Positions 8,831 through 18,349 of a stretch of 64,000 bases of DNA are shown one piece after another. A program made the translations under genes and the position numbers. Each line of letters begins with the position of its first letter. Positions within the stretch are counted from its first letter, which is position 1. Source of the DNA: Xanthomonas cissicola (GTDB taxonomy: Bacteria > Pseudomonadota > Gammaproteobacteria > Xanthomonadales > Xanthomonadaceae); contig NZ_VZPL01000010.1 of assembly GCF_008801575.1 (NCBI RefSeq), positions 1 through 64,000 on the forward strand, written 5' to 3'. The notes under the pieces are model-generated. The model ran no database searches. It saw only the letters and a list, made by a program, of their open reading frames with translations, and was not told the DNA's origin.

Positions 8831-8928
8831 ACCGCCCCGTTCTTTTGCAACGGTGCCGGGAACACCGCTTCACTTCACAACCATAAGCGGCTTCGAGCCG
8901 TACATACTCAATCAATCAAGGAATCAAG

Positions 8929-9471
8929 ATGGCAGAAGAACGTGCACCGCGGGGTCGTGATCGCGACCGTAACCGCGAAGAGAAAGTCGACGATGGCATG
9001 ATCGAAAAGCTGGTCGCGGTCAATCGCGTCAGCAAGACGGTCAAGGGCGGTCGCCAGTTCACCTTCACCGCGCTGACCGTGGTCGGCGATGGTCTGGGCA
9101 AGGTCGGTTTTGGTTATGGCAAGGCGCGCGAAGTGCCGGTCGCCATCCAAAAGTCGATGGAACAGGCACGCAAGAACCTGGCTACTGTCGATCTGAACAA
9201 CGGCACCTTGTGGCATGCCGTCAAGTCTGGCCATGGCGCAGCACGCGTCTACATGCAGCCGGCGTCGGAAGGTACGGGCGTCATCGCAGGCGGCGCCATG
9301 CGCGCTGTGCTGGAAGCGGTTGGCGTCAAGAACGTGTTGGCCAAGGCCGTCGGTTCGCGTAACCCGATCAACCTGGTCCGTGCGACTCTCAAGGGTCTGT
9401 CGGAAGTGCAGTCGCCGGCACGCGTTGCGGCCAAGCGCGGCAAGAAGGTGGAGGAGCTCAACCATGGCTAA
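8929..9471 (+). CDS. rpsE: 30S ribosomal protein S5
   Basis: S5 shapes decoding fidelity together with S4 and S12. The 180-residue product has a short charged N-terminal extension ([19 protein letters not shown]). The S5 RNA-binding domain [20 protein letters not shown] follows, then the C-terminal [20 protein letters not shown] motif. It ends overlapping the start of rpmD by 8 bases, which suggests coupling. Confidence 0.97.
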
Positions 9472-9655
9472 GGACACCAACAAGACCGTCAAGGTGCGCC
9501 TGGTGCGTGGCCTGCGTGGAACCCAGTCGCGTCACCGCCTGTCGGTGCGTGCGTTGGGCCTGAATAAGCTCAACGATGTGCGTGAACTGAAGGACAGCCC
9601 GCAGGTGCGTGGTCTGATCAATACGGTTCACTACCTCGTCAAGGTTGAGGAGTAA
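9464..9655 (+). CDS. rpmD: 50S ribosomal protein L30
   Basis: L30 is a small ferredoxin-fold protein of the 50S subunit. The 63-residue product ([20 protein letters not shown]) starts at ATG 9464, which overlaps the rpsE end in another frame. The G-rich family segment and the C-terminal [16 protein letters not shown] are normal. rplO follows after 4 bases. Confidence 0.96.
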
Positions 9656-9659
9656 TCCC

Positions 9660-10103
9660 ATGACTCTGCGTCTTAATGACCTCAAGCCGGCCGACGGCGC
9701 CCGTACCGAGCGCACCCGCGTCGGTCGTGGTATCGGTTCGGGCCTCGGCAAGACCGCTGGTCGCGGTCACAAGGGTTCGTTCGCTCGTAAGGGTGGCGGC
9801 AAGATCAAGGCCGGCTTCGAAGGCGGCCAGACCCCGATGCAGCGTCGTCTGCCGAAGATCGGTTTCCGCTCCAAGATGGCGCGCGATACCGCAGAAGTGT
9901 TGTCCTACCAGTTGGACAAGCTGGATGCTGGCGATGTCGACTTTGCAGCGCTGCGTGCGGCCAATCTGGTCCCGAGCCGCGCCAAGAAGGCGAAGATCGT
10001 GCTGAAGGGCGAGCTGAGCAAGAAGTTCGTGCTGAAGGGCGTTGCGGCAACCGCAGGCGCCAAGGCGGCAATCGAAGCTGCCGGCGGCAGCGTAGAGGAG
10101 TAA
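9660..10103 (+). CDS. rplO: 50S ribosomal protein L15
   Basis: L15 is a late-assembly protein in the core of the 50S subunit. The product is 147 residues from [20 protein letters not shown]. The glycine-rich N-terminal region [18 protein letters not shown] and the following [18 protein letters not shown] are diagnostic. ATG 9660 is preferred to an in-frame start at 9645 inside rpmD. secY begins 7 bases later. Confidence 0.96.
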
Positions 10104-10110
10104 TCGGCAG

Positions 10111-11475
10111 ATGGCGCAGGCTGGCATTGGTAACCTCGGCGGCGGGCTCGGCAAGTTCACAGAACTTCGCCAGCGGTTGCTGTTCGTCCTCGGGGCATTG
10201 ATCGTTTATCGCATCGGCTGCTATGTGCCGGTGCCTGGCGTGAATCCCGATGCCATGCTTTCGTTGATGCAGGCGCAGGGCGGCGGCATCGTGGACATGT
10301 TCAACATGTTCTCGGGCGGCGCCCTGCACCGTTTCAGTATTTTTGCATTGAATGTGATGCCGTACATTTCGGCATCGATCGTGATCCAGTTGGCCACGCA
10401 CATCTTTCCCGCCCTCAAGGCGATGCAGAAAGAAGGCGAATCGGGCCGACGCAAGATCACCCAATATTCGCGCATCGGTGCGGTGTTGCTGGCGGTGGTG
10501 CAGGGCGGCAGTATCGCGCTGGCACTGCAGAACCAGACCGCCCCTGGTGGCGCTCCGGTGGTGTATGCGCCGGGCATGGGCTTCGTGCTCACCGCGGTGA
10601 TCGCTTTGACCGCTGGTACCATCTTCCTGATGTGGGTAGGCGAGCAGGTTACCGAGCGCGGCATCGGTAACGGCGTATCGCTGATCATCTTTGCCGGCAT
10701 CGTGGCTGGCCTGCCGTCGGCGGCCATCCAGACGGTCGAAGCCTTCCGCGAAGGCAATCTGAGCTTCATCTCGCTGTTGTTGATCGTCATCACCATCCTG
10801 GCGTTCACGCTGTTCGTCGTGTTTGTCGAGCGTGGGCAGCGGCGGATCACGGTCAACTACGCGCGCCGCCAGGGCGGTCGCAATGCGTATATGAACCAGA
10901 CCTCGTTCTTGCCGCTCAAGCTGAACATGGCCGGTGTGATTCCGCCGATCTTCGCGTCCAGCATCCTGGCATTCCCGGCAACGTTGTCGATGTGGTCGGG
11001 TCAGGCTGCATCGGGTGGTATCGGCTCGTGGCTGCAGAAGATTGCCAACGCGCTTGGCCCCGGTGAGCCGGTGCACATGCTGGTCTTCGCTGCGCTGATC
11101 ATCGGTTTTGCGTTCTTCTACACCGCGCTGGTGTTCAACTCGCAGGAAACCGCCGACAACCTCAAGAAGTCGGGCGCGCTGATTCCGGGCATCCGTCCAG
11201 GCAAGGCCACCGCAGATTACGTCGATGGCGTGCTGACGCGCCTGACAGCTGCCGGTTCGTTGTACCTGGTAATCGTCTGCCTGCTGCCGGAAATCATGCG
11301 CACGCAGCTCGGCACTTCGTTCCACTTCGGCGGCACCTCGCTGTTGATTGCAGTGGTGGTGGTGATGGACTTCATTGCGCAGATCCAGGCGCACCTGATG
11401 TCGCACCAGTATGAGAGCTTGCTGAAGAAGGCCAACCTCAAGGGCGGCTCGCGCGGCGGTCTTGCGCGCGGTTAA
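10111..11475 (+). CDS. secY: Preprotein translocase subunit SecY
   Basis: SecY is the channel of the Sec translocon in the inner membrane and works with SecE, SecG and SecA. The 454-residue product has about ten hydrophobic segments. Family signatures include the plug-side segment [20 protein letters not shown] (about residues 67-86) and the [20 protein letters not shown] loop. The tail ends [16 protein letters not shown]. It is the last gene of the spc group; rpmJ does not follow. Confidence 0.97.
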   Translation: MAQAGIGNLGGGLGKFTELRQRLLFVLGALIVYRIGCYVPVPGVNPDAMLSLMQAQGGGIVDMFNMFSGGALHRFSIFALNVMPYISASIVIQLATHIFPALKAMQKEGESGRRKITQYSRIGAVLLAVVQGGSIALALQNQTAPGGAPVVYAPGMGFVLTAVIALTAGTIFLMWVGEQVTERGIGNGVSLIIFAGIVAGLPSAAIQTVEAFREGNLSFISLLLIVITILAFTLFVVFVERGQRRITVNYARRQGGRNAYMNQTSFLPLKLNMAGVIPPIFASSILAFPATLSMWSGQAASGGIGSWLQKIANALGPGEPVHMLVFAALIIGFAFFYTALVFNSQETADNLKKSGALIPGIRPGKATADYVDGVLTRLTAAGSLYLVIVCLLPEIMRTQLGTSFHFGGTSLLIAVVVVMDFIAQIQAHLMSHQYESLLKKANLKGGSRGGLARG

Positions 11476-11570
11476 GTGGTACACTAGATCTTCATTACGT
11501 GAAGACGGCCTGGTTCCCGGGCCACGATCTTCCGATCAGAAGGGCGGCTCGCGCGACGTCTCGCGCGCGG
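11440..11570 (+). repeat. Short direct repeat of the secY 3' end
   Basis: The secY tail sequence at 11440-11471, starting AAGGGCGGCTCGCGCG, recurs 100 bases downstream at 11540-11570. The first 16 bases are identical, and a G/C-rich tail then differs at a few positions. The second copy is in the non-coding secY-rpsM gap and looks like a decayed duplication. The rest of that gap holds a hairpin and a promoter. Confidence 0.55.
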
Positions 11571-11678
11571 GTGTGACGGGGTGGTTCTGTGCGGGAGTAG
11601 CACAGGCGATTCGGAGTGGTTTTCTGGATCAGCACCGTCCGGCGCCGGAGCGAGGGCACACTCCCCACGCCGGGTCCA

Positions 11679-11695
11679 TGGAACCTCTGGTTCCA
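11679..11695 (+). promoter_or_regulatory. Stem-loop upstream of the rpsM promoter
   Basis: TGGAACC (11679-11685) pairs perfectly with GGTTCCA (11689-11695) around TCT. It lies just before the -35 element at 11701. No T-run follows, so it is not a typical terminator. It may mark the 3' end of the spc transcript (inference). Confidence 0.4.
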
Positions 11696-11700
11696 CGGGC

Positions 11701-11729
11701 TTCAAAGCAATCCGAGGCCTTGCTATAAT
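11701..11729 (+). promoter_or_regulatory. Extended -10 promoter of the alpha operon (rpsM)
   Basis: TATAAT (11724-11729) is a perfect -10 box preceded by TGC, the extended -10 motif. TTCAAA (11701-11706) is a moderate -35 box at 17-base spacing. Transcription would start near 11736 and give a leader of about 72 bases. That leader contains the small hairpin CATCC-TGCC-GGATG, a possible site for S4-type autoregulation (inference). Confidence 0.75.
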
Positions 11730-11807
11730 TCCGAGTTAACTTTTGATCCATCCTGCCGGATGGCGCCTGGGCGCTGTCGGGCCATCACTCAGTTGGAGAA
11801 TCGCGTC

Positions 11808-12164
11808 ATGGCGCGTATTGCAGGCGTCAACCTGCCAGCCCAGAAGCACGTCTGGGTCGGGTTGCAAAGCATCTACGGCATCGGCCGTACCCGTTCGAAG
11901 AAGCTCTGCGAATCCGCAGGCGTTACCTCGACCACGAAGATTCGTGATCTGTCCGAACCCGAAATCGAGCGCCTGCGCGCCGAAGTCGGCAAGTATGTCG
12001 TCGAAGGCGACCTGCGCCGCGAAATCGGTATCGCGATCAAGCGACTGATGGACCTGGGCTGCTATCGCGGTCTGCGTCATCGCCGTGGTCTTCCGCTGCG
12101 TGGTCAGCGCACCCGTACCAACGCCCGCACCCGCAAGGGTCCGCGCAAGGCGATCAGGAAGTAA
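11808..12164 (+). CDS. rpsM: 30S ribosomal protein S13
   Basis: S13 pairs with S19 in the 30S head and contacts the P-site tRNA. The product is 118 residues from [20 protein letters not shown], ending in the basic tail [23 protein letters not shown] 11808 follows GGAG with good spacing; a longer in-frame opening to 11616 runs over the promoter and is rejected. It is the first gene of the alpha operon. Confidence 0.96.
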   Translation: MARIAGVNLPAQKHVWVGLQSIYGIGRTRSKKLCESAGVTSTTKIRDLSEPEIERLRAEVGKYVVEGDLRREIGIAIKRLMDLGCYRGLRHRRGLPLRGQRTRTNARTRKGPRKAIRK

Positions 12165-12174
12165 GGGATAGATC

Positions 12175-12567
12175 ATGGCCAAGCCAGCAGAAAAGAAAAC
12201 GAAGAAGAAGATCAAGCGCGTCATCACCGACGGCGTCGCTCACGTCCACGCTTCGTTCAACAACACCATCGTCACCATCACCGATCGCCAGGGCAACGCG
12301 CTGTCGTGGGCCACGTCCGGCGGCGCCGGTTTCCGTGGTTCGCGCAAGTCGACCCCGTTCGCTGCCCAGGTTGCCACCGAGAAGGCTGGCCGCGCTGCGC
12401 TCGATTACGGCGTGAAGTCGCTGGAAGTGCGTATCAAGGGTCCGGGTCCGGGCCGTGAGTCGGCCGTGCGTTCGTTGAACAACGTGGGCTACAAGATCAC
12501 CAACATCATCGACGTGACGCCAATCCCGCACAACGGGTGCCGTCCGCCGAAGAAGCGTCGCGTCTAA
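12175..12567 (+). CDS. rpsK: 30S ribosomal protein S11
   Basis: S11 lies on the 30S platform and interacts with the Shine-Dalgarno helix. The 130-residue product contains the typical [20 protein letters not shown] segment (residues about 21-40) and ends [18 protein letters not shown]. It starts 10 bases after rpsM. Normal in every respect. Confidence 0.97.
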   Translation: MAKPAEKKTKKKIKRVITDGVAHVHASFNNTIVTITDRQGNALSWATSGGAGFRGSRKSTPFAAQVATEKAGRAALDYGVKSLEVRIKGPGPGRESAVRSLNNVGYKITNIIDVTPIPHNGCRPPKKRRV

Positions 12568-12582
12568 AGGGAGCGATAAGAA

Positions 12583-13209
12583 ATGGCTCGTTATATCGGT
12601 CCTACCTGTAAGCTCGCGCGTCGCGAAGGCGCCGACCTTTCCCTCAAGAGCCCGGCGCGTGCGCTGGACTCCAAGTGCAAGCTTGAGCAGAAGCCCGGCC
12701 AGCACGGCGCGGCTCGCAAGGGCAAGCTTTCCGACTACGCCACCCAGCTGCGCGAAAAGCAGAAGGTCAAGCGTATCTACGGTCTGCTGGAACGTCAGTT
12801 CCGCAACTACTACAAGAAGGCCTCGACCAAGAAGGGCAACACGGGCGAGAACCTGCTGCAGTTGTTGGAAACCCGTCTGGACAACGTCTGCTATCGCATG
12901 GGTTTTGCCGTCACCCGTCCGGCCGCGCGCCAGCTGGTGTCGCACCGTGGCGTGCTGGTCAACGGCAAGTCGGTGAATCTGGCCTCGTACCAGATCAAGG
13001 CTGGCGATGCGATCACGCTGTCGGAAAAGGCGCAGAAGCAGCTCCGCGTGCAGGAAGCCCTGACCGTGGCTGAGCAGCACGACATGACGCCGTCGTGGGT
13101 TGAAGTCGATTCGAAGAAGTTCAGCGGCGTGTTCAAGGCCGTTCCGGATCGCGCTGACCTGCCTTCGGATATCAACGAAGCGCTGATCGTCGAGTTGTAT
13201 TCGAAGTAA
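12583..13209 (+). CDS. rpsD: 30S ribosomal protein S4
   Basis: S4 initiates 30S assembly and, in E. coli, represses the alpha operon. The 208-residue product begins [20 protein letters not shown]. The S4 RNA-binding domain near residues 97-160 includes [20 protein letters not shown] and [14 protein letters not shown]. Unlike E. coli S4, it has the longer linker typical of this family branch (208 versus about 206 residues). A perfect hairpin lies between it and rpoA. Confidence 0.97.
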   Translation: MARYIGPTCKLARREGADLSLKSPARALDSKCKLEQKPGQHGAARKGKLSDYATQLREKQKVKRIYGLLERQFRNYYKKASTKKGNTGENLLQLLETRLDNVCYRMGFAVTRPAARQLVSHRGVLVNGKSVNLASYQIKAGDAITLSEKAQKQLRVQEALTVAEQHDMTPSWVEVDSKKFSGVFKAVPDRADLPSDINEALIVELYSK

Positions 13210-13220
13210 TTCACATTGGA

Positions 13221-13245
13221 GAACCTCCGGTACTGCCGGAGGTTC
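13221..13245 (+). promoter_or_regulatory. Perfect 10-bp stem-loop between rpsD and rpoA
   Basis: GAACCTCCGG (13221-13230) pairs with CCGGAGGTTC (13236-13245) around TACTG. The rpoA ribosome-binding site AGGAG lies just beyond the stem. No T-run follows. It may stabilise upstream mRNA or tune rpoA output (inference). Confidence 0.6.
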
Positions 13246-13262
13246 GCAGGAGACCCCGCAAC

Positions 13263-14261
13263 ATGACGGTTACCGCCAACCAGGTTCTGCGCCCCCGTGG
13301 TCCGCAGATCGAACGTCTTACCGACAACCGTGCCAAGGTCGTGATCGAACCCTTGGAGCGCGGTTACGGGCACACGTTGGGCAATGCCCTGCGTCGTGTG
13401 TTGTTGTCGTCGATCCCCGGTTTTGCGATCACCGAGGTCGAGATCGACGGTGTGCTCCACGAGTACACCACGGTCGAAGGTCTGCAGGAAGACGTGCTCG
13501 ACGTCCTGCTGAACCTGAAAGACGTGGCGATTCGTATGCACAGTGGCGATAGCGCCACGCTGTCGTTGTCCAAGCAGGGTCCGGGTACGGTCACTGCGGC
13601 AGACATCAGGACCGATCACAACGTCGAGATCATCAACGGCGACCACGTGATCTGCCATCTGACCAAGGATACGGCGCTGAACATGCGCCTGAAGATCGAG
13701 CGCGGTTTCGGCTATCAGCCGGCTGCTGCGCGTCGTCGTCCGGACGAAGAGACCCGCACCATCGGTCGTCTGATGCTGGATGCGTCGTTCTCGCCCGTGC
13801 GTCGCGTTGCCTACGCCGTGGAAGCTGCGCGTGTTGAACAGCGCACCGACCTCGACAAGCTGGTGATCGATATCGAAACCAACGGCACGATCGATGCAGA
13901 GGAAGCCGTGCGCACCGCCGCCGACATCCTTAGCGATCAGCTGTCGGTGTTCGGCGATTTCACCCACCGCGATCGCGGTGCGGCCAAGCCGGCTGCCAGC
14001 GGCGTGGATCCGGTGCTGCTGCGTCCGATCGACGACCTCGAGCTGACCGTGCGTTCGGCCAACTGCCTGAAGGCCGAGAGCATCTACTACATCGGCGATC
14101 TGATCCAGAAAACCGAAGTGGAGCTGCTCAAGACCCCGAATCTGGGCAAGAAGTCGCTGACCGAAATCAAGGAAGTGCTGGCGCAGCGCGGCCTTGCTCT
14201 GGGCATGAAGCTGGAGAACTGGCCGCCGGCCGGTGTCGCCCAGCACGGCATGCTTGGTTAA
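13263..14261 (+). CDS. rpoA: RNA polymerase alpha subunit
   Basis: RpoA is the assembly platform of RNA polymerase, and its C-terminal domain contacts UP elements and activators. The product is 332 residues. The N-terminal domain carries [20 protein letters not shown] (about residues 35-54). The C-terminal domain begins near residue 250 with [20 protein letters not shown], including the DNA-contacting arginine. AGGAG precedes the ATG by about 8 bases. A terminator-like structure follows. Confidence 0.97.
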   Translation: MTVTANQVLRPRGPQIERLTDNRAKVVIEPLERGYGHTLGNALRRVLLSSIPGFAITEVEIDGVLHEYTTVEGLQEDVLDVLLNLKDVAIRMHSGDSATLSLSKQGPGTVTAADIRTDHNVEIINGDHVICHLTKDTALNMRLKIERGFGYQPAAARRRPDEETRTIGRLMLDASFSPVRRVAYAVEAARVEQRTDLDKLVIDIETNGTIDAEEAVRTAADILSDQLSVFGDFTHRDRGAAKPAASGVDPVLLRPIDDLELTVRSANCLKAESIYYIGDLIQKTEVELLKTPNLGKKSLTEIKEVLAQRGLALGMKLENWPPAGVAQHGMLG

Positions 14262-14270
14262 TGGGTCACC

Positions 14271-14303
14271 GCATGGGCGTCTTCGGGCGCCCATGCTGTT
14301 TTT
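14271..14303 (+). terminator. Terminator-like stem-loop between rpoA and rplQ
   Basis: GCATGGGCG (14271-14279) pairs perfectly with CGCCCATGC (14288-14296) around TCTTCGGG, followed by TG and TTTTT (14299-14303). This is a good intrinsic-terminator form located upstream of rplQ. I could not find a convincing promoter in the remaining gap to 14441, so read-through is likely needed. Confidence 0.65.
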
Positions 14304-14441
14304 CTACATCGACGGGCCGAAGCCCGCGATGACATCCGGTCAAAGGACGGCCGGCTCGGACCAACCGCAGTCCATTCAACAGCGCCAGGATGGCGACAAC
14401 GTCACTGAAGCAGTCTCAATATTCCTTAGGAAAACATACTC

Positions 14442-14825
14442 ATGCGTCACCAGAAATCCGGCCGTAAGTTCAACCGTACCAGCGCACACCGCGAAGCCAT
14501 GTTCCGCAATATGGCCGCCTCGCTGTTCAAGCACGAGCTGATCAAGACCACCTTGCCGAAGGCCAAGGAACTGCGTCGCGTCGCCGAGCCGCTGATTACC
14601 ATCGGCAAGGTCGATGGCGTTGCCAATCGTCGTCTGGCATTTGCTCGCCTGCGCGACAAGGAAGCCGTGGGCAAGCTGTTCGTCGAACTGGGCCCGCGTT
14701 ACGCGACCCGTCCCGGCGGCTACCTGCGCATCCTGAAGGCTGGCTTCCGTGCCGGCGACAATGCGCCGATGGCGTATGTCGAGCTGGTCGACCGTCCGGT
14801 CGTTGCCGAAGAAGTGGCCGAGTAA
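14442..14825 (+). CDS. rplQ: 50S ribosomal protein L17
   Basis: L17 is a large-subunit protein near the exit tunnel. The 127-residue product begins [20 protein letters not shown] and keeps [20 protein letters not shown]. It has a C-terminal acidic tail (VAEEVAE). A TTAGGAAAA string lies upstream of the ATG. The 180-base gap to rpoA and the strong following terminator make it the last gene of the cluster. Confidence 0.97.
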
Positions 14826-14851
14826 TCGGATCGCCTCTATAAAGATTCTTG

Positions 14852-14879
14852 AAAAGCCCGGCACACGCCGGGCTTTTTT
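14852..14879 (+). terminator. Rho-independent terminator after rplQ
   Basis: GCCCGGC (14856-14862) pairs perfectly with GCCGGGC (14867-14873) around ACAC, preceded by four A and followed by TTTTTT. It closes the alpha operon. The rest of the gap from 14880 to 15214 shows no gene; a weak -10-like GATAAT at 15179-15184 may serve dsbB. Confidence 0.93.
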
Positions 14880-15214
14880 ATTGCTGGTCGAAGGGGGGGG
14901 CGCTGAACGCTGTCGGCTCTATCGGTCCGCCGACGCGTGCTGCACAAGATGAGGCGATGCCGCTAAGCAGGCCTCAAGTGGAAGCGCCTGCGGCTTGTCG
15001 ATGCGGGCCGGTGCCGGAGGGCACCGCGCGTCGCTGAGATTGGGTATTTGGTCCGGTGTCCTTGATCCTGGGGGTAATGCGTGCAGGTCTTCGTCGCGGC
15101 CATGCGGAAGATCCCACCAGTGCCTGGCCCGATGGCCCGCCCGTTCGGACATGCGTGGTCACGGCCGTGGCGATGGCTGATAATCGACAGCTTGACCCAA
15201 GGCAAGCAGTGACG

Positions 15215-15733
15215 ATGAATCCATTTCGTTGGAGTTTCCGGGCGCAGTTTCTGCTGGGCTTTCTTGCATGCGCAGGATTGCTGGCTTACGCGATCTATGT
15301 GCAGTTGCATCTGGGTCTGGAGCCTTGCCCGCTGTGCATCTTCCAACGGATCGCCTTCGCAGCGCTGGCAGTGTTTTTCCTGCTTGGCGCGCTGCATGGG
15401 CCGCGTGCCGCCGCCGGGCGCAAGGTCTATGGGGTCTTGAGTTTCATCGCCGCAGGCGTGGGTATGGGCATCGCTGCGCGGCATGTGTGGGTGCAGATCC
15501 GGCCCAAGGACATGATGTCTTCGTGCGGGCCGCCGTTGAGCTTTCTGAGCGAGACGATGGGGCCCTTCGAGGTGTTCCGCACCGTGCTGACCGGCACCGG
15601 CGACTGCGGCAATATCGATTGGCGCTTCCTCGGGTTGAGCATGCCGATGTGGAGCATGGTGTGGTTCGTAGGGTTGGCGCTGTGGGCCCTATACGCGGGC
15701 TTCAAGGTACGGCGTAGTTCGGTTCATCACTAA
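15215..15733 (+). CDS. dsbB: Disulfide bond formation protein DsbB
   Basis: DsbB is an inner-membrane quinone reductase that re-oxidises periplasmic DsbA. From ATG 15215 the product is 172 residues with four hydrophobic segments. The first cysteine pair is C38-P-L-C41 and the second is C104 and C131, matching the E. coli arrangement. The start was chosen for MNPFRWSFRAQFLLGFLACA, a typical short cytoplasmic N-terminus. A longer in-frame opening to 15056 has no family support. Confidence 0.93.
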   Translation: MNPFRWSFRAQFLLGFLACAGLLAYAIYVQLHLGLEPCPLCIFQRIAFAALAVFFLLGALHGPRAAAGRKVYGVLSFIAAGVGMGIAARHVWVQIRPKDMMSSCGPPLSFLSETMGPFEVFRTVLTGTGDCGNIDWRFLGLSMPMWSMVWFVGLALWALYAGFKVRRSSVHH

Positions 15734-16080
15734 CAGGTCCGGCGCTTTGCAATGCCCTGCGGCAGCCTCGTAGGCGTGCTGGGGCATCGCGACGGGAACG
15801 GCCGCTGTGCGTTACCTAGACGACGCTGATGCGTAATTGACGGGTAAAAGGTACGCCTTCCGCTGCAGGTCAGGCGCCTTGATTCGTCGCAAGGTGGCCT
15901 GCGCCGCGCTTGCTCGACGCGTCTGCTTCCTGGCCTTCATACTCGAAGCCATTGCTGCCGCTTGCATGCGTCTGCGGCGTGTCGACCGTGAGCGAGAATA
16001 GCGACATCGGAGGCGTGACTGAGTACTGGCTCTTTCCGCTGGCTAGCGCTGGTGGATCGCAGTTGGATCGTGGCACCGCT
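15734..16080. other. Intergenic stretch after dsbB with no recognised gene
   Basis: I see no convincing coding frame, terminator or promoter here. A minus-strand open frame crosses it, but its translation shows no family signal. A possible dispersed repeat follows at 16081-16165. Confidence 0.4.
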
Positions 16081-16165
16081 CGAATCAATAAGCCGATATG
16101 TACACGTCCGCCAAACGATGCGCACCCGCCATGCAGGCGGTACGCAGCGTGGCCAGCCGTGCTGC
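16081..16165 (-). repeat. Possible diverged copy of a dispersed intergenic repeat
   Basis: Read on the minus strand, this stretch contains GCATGGCGGGTGCGC followed about 20 bases later by GTGTACATATCGGCTT. The order and spacing resemble the better-matched pair at 21207-21303 and 45380-45484. It lies beyond the 3' end of the 16226-18349 TonB receptor gene. The match is partial and was judged by eye. Confidence 0.3.
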
Positions 16166-16225
16166 AGCCTTTCGGCACCGAATGGGCTGGTCGTGTTCCG
16201 GTCCATTCGCTGCCTCGCACGGCAA

Positions 16226-18349
16226 TCAGAAGTCCTGCTGCAGGCTCACATAGACGCCGCGGCGCGGCGCCCATTGCGGCGCGAACACGCCGATGCCGCC
16301 ACCATCGCGCAACTGGTAGCTGCGGTTGAGGACATTGACCGCGGCCAGTTGCACATGCAGCGGATGCGTGTTGACGTCGAAGTCGTGACCGACGCTGGCA
16401 TTCAACTGGAAGTACGACGGAAGCGAAGCGCCGTTGGGTACGGTGTCGGTATCGGTGCGCAAACCGCTGCCGAACAGATAGTTGACGCCGACCTTGCTGC
16501 CTTCGCTGAAGGCGTAGTTGACGCCGCCGGACGAGGTCAGCTTCTGGTCGTGATCCAGGTGGATCCAGTTGTCGTAGGTATAGGCCAGCGCATCCGGATC
16601 GAAGTTGTACAGGCTGGTCATGACCCGCTTGCCCATGGCCTTGCTGTAGGCGAGGTTGAAATATGCCGTCACGGGCCCGTTGGTGTAGTCGGCGCTGAAT
16701 TCGGCGCCGCGGATGCGGCCATAGCGGTAATTGAAGGTGGAATAGACATAGGCGGCACCGAACTGGCCTTCGTCCTGGAGCCGGTCGGCCTCGCGGTAAT
16801 AGGTGTCCAGGCCAAGCGTCAGATGATCGGTGACCACCTGCGAGATACCCAGGTCGTAGTAGTCGCTACGCTCGCTCAGTGGCGTGGTCGGGCCGTCACC
16901 GGCCGACTGCTGATTGGTGGTGCCGTCGTAGAGCGCGATGTCGCTGGTGGAGATCAGCTCGCTGGCCGGCGGGGTGAAGTAACGCGCGTATCCGGCATGC
17001 AGGGTGGTGCTGTCGCTGGCGCGCCAGATGACGCCCAGGCGCGGGCTGAGCTGACCTTCGGTCGTGCCGAAGGCCTTGTACTTGTCGCCGCGCAGGCCGT
17101 AATTGACGGTCCAGTCCTCGCCGATCTTCCACTCGTCCTGCAGGTAGAGCGCGTAGGTGCTGGCATGGAAGCGGCTGCCGTCGAGAATGAACAGCGGCAC
17201 GTTGCTGCTCTGGCTGCCGTCGTCGTTGGCAGGGAAGACATACGAATTGTTGCTGGCGATGGCGTGTTCGAAATTGCCGTACACGCCGTAGCGCAGCGTA
17301 TGCGATCCGCCCCAGGGCGTTGCGAAGTCCGCCTGCACGGTATTGGCGCGGTTGCTGCGGTCCACTTGCGAGGCGATGCCGTTGAAGATCAGGTCGCCGG
17401 CAACGTCGGGGGAGAAGGCGACGCTGCTGTAACGCTGGCCGGCGGAGAGCTGATAGTTGGTGTCGCCGAGCGTGCCTTGCAGGGCCAGGGTGCCGAAACG
17501 GGTGTTTTCGCGCTGGTTCTCGTCCAGGCGCGAGGAGTCGAAATCGGTGGTGCCCAGGTAATCGAAGGCCGGCGTCTGCCCCGGATTGTTGGGGATCTGG
17601 AAGCGGTTGTTCGCGTAGCCGACCAGCAGGCTGAGACGGGTGTCCTCGTTGACCAGGTAGGTCAGATCGGCGAAGCCCTTGCCCTGATGGGTTTTGTCAT
17701 GGAGGGGGTTGAGGCTGTCGACCGGGTTTTCCAGGCCATTCTTGTTCTGGTCGTAATCGCCGCTGACGAACCAGCTCAAACGCCCGCTGCTGCCCCACAG
17801 CGAGGCGTTGGGGTTGATGGTGCCGTAGGAGCCGGCGGTGATGCCGACGCTGCCGCCATTGCCGAGCTCGGCCCCATTCTTGGTGGTGATGTCGACCACC
17901 GCAGCGGTGCGGTCGCCGAACTGTGCCGGCAATGCGCCATCGAGCAGCTTGAGGTTCTTGATGATGCGTGGCTCCAGGCTCTGGCCGAAGCCAGAGATGG
18001 ATTCGGGAATGATCACGCCGTTGATGCGGTACTGCAGGTTGGCGTGGTCGCCGCGCACGTGGATGCCGCCGTAGGAATCCTGTACCACGCCCGGCGCCTG
18101 CAGCAGGACCTGATTGAGTGGCGTCGCCGCGCCGAGCGGCAGGCGATCGATATCGTCAGCGGTGATGGCAAATTGGCTGCTGCCGATATCCGGCGACAGG
18201 GCATTGCGTGCCGCCTCGAGCTTGGCGATCACATTGACCGTATCCAGGTCGGTCGTGCGCTCGGAGTCGGCATCGGCGGCAGACGCCGCACCGATGGGGG
18301 CGGCCAGCAAGGCGACGGTGATGGCGGCAGACAGAAGGCGAGGAGTCAT
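16226..18349 (-). CDS. TonB-dependent outer-membrane receptor
   Basis: This 707-residue protein should take up a specific ligand across the outer membrane using TonB/ExbBD energy. It has a signal peptide (about residues 1-24, ending GAASAA) and a TonB-box-like stretch LDTVNVIA near residue 35. A plug domain covers about residues 50-155 (PLNQVLLQAPGVV, GGIHVRGDHANLQYRINGV). A long beta-barrel ends in the aromatic residue of LQQDF, as barrel proteins do. It is transcribed alone, away from the class II DAHP synthase gene. The substrate cannot be named. Confidence 0.9.
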   Translation of the reverse strand: MTPRLLSAAITVALLAAPIGAASAADADSERTTDLDTVNVIAKLEAARNALSPDIGSSQFAITADDIDRLPLGAATPLNQVLLQAPGVVQDSYGGIHVRGDHANLQYRINGVIIPESISGFGQSLEPRIIKNLKLLDGALPAQFGDRTAAVVDITTKNGAELGNGGSVGITAGSYGTINPNASLWGSSGRLSWFVSGDYDQNKNGLENPVDSLNPLHDKTHQGKGFADLTYLVNEDTRLSLLVGYANNRFQIPNNPGQTPAFDYLGTTDFDSSRLDENQRENTRFGTLALQGTLGDTNYQLSAGQRYSSVAFSPDVAGDLIFNGIASQVDRSNRANTVQADFATPWGGSHTLRYGVYGNFEHAIASNNSYVFPANDDGSQSSNVPLFILDGSRFHASTYALYLQDEWKIGEDWTVNYGLRGDKYKAFGTTEGQLSPRLGVIWRASDSTTLHAGYARYFTPPASELISTSDIALYDGTTNQQSAGDGPTTPLSERSDYYDLGISQVVTDHLTLGLDTYYREADRLQDEGQFGAAYVYSTFNYRYGRIRGAEFSADYTNGPVTAYFNLAYSKAMGKRVMTSLYNFDPDALAYTYDNWIHLDHDQKLTSSGGVNYAFSEGSKVGVNYLFGSGLRTDTDTVPNGASLPSYFQLNASVGHDFDVNTHPLHVQLAAVNVLNRSYQLRDGGGIGVFAPQWAPRRGVYVSLQQDF

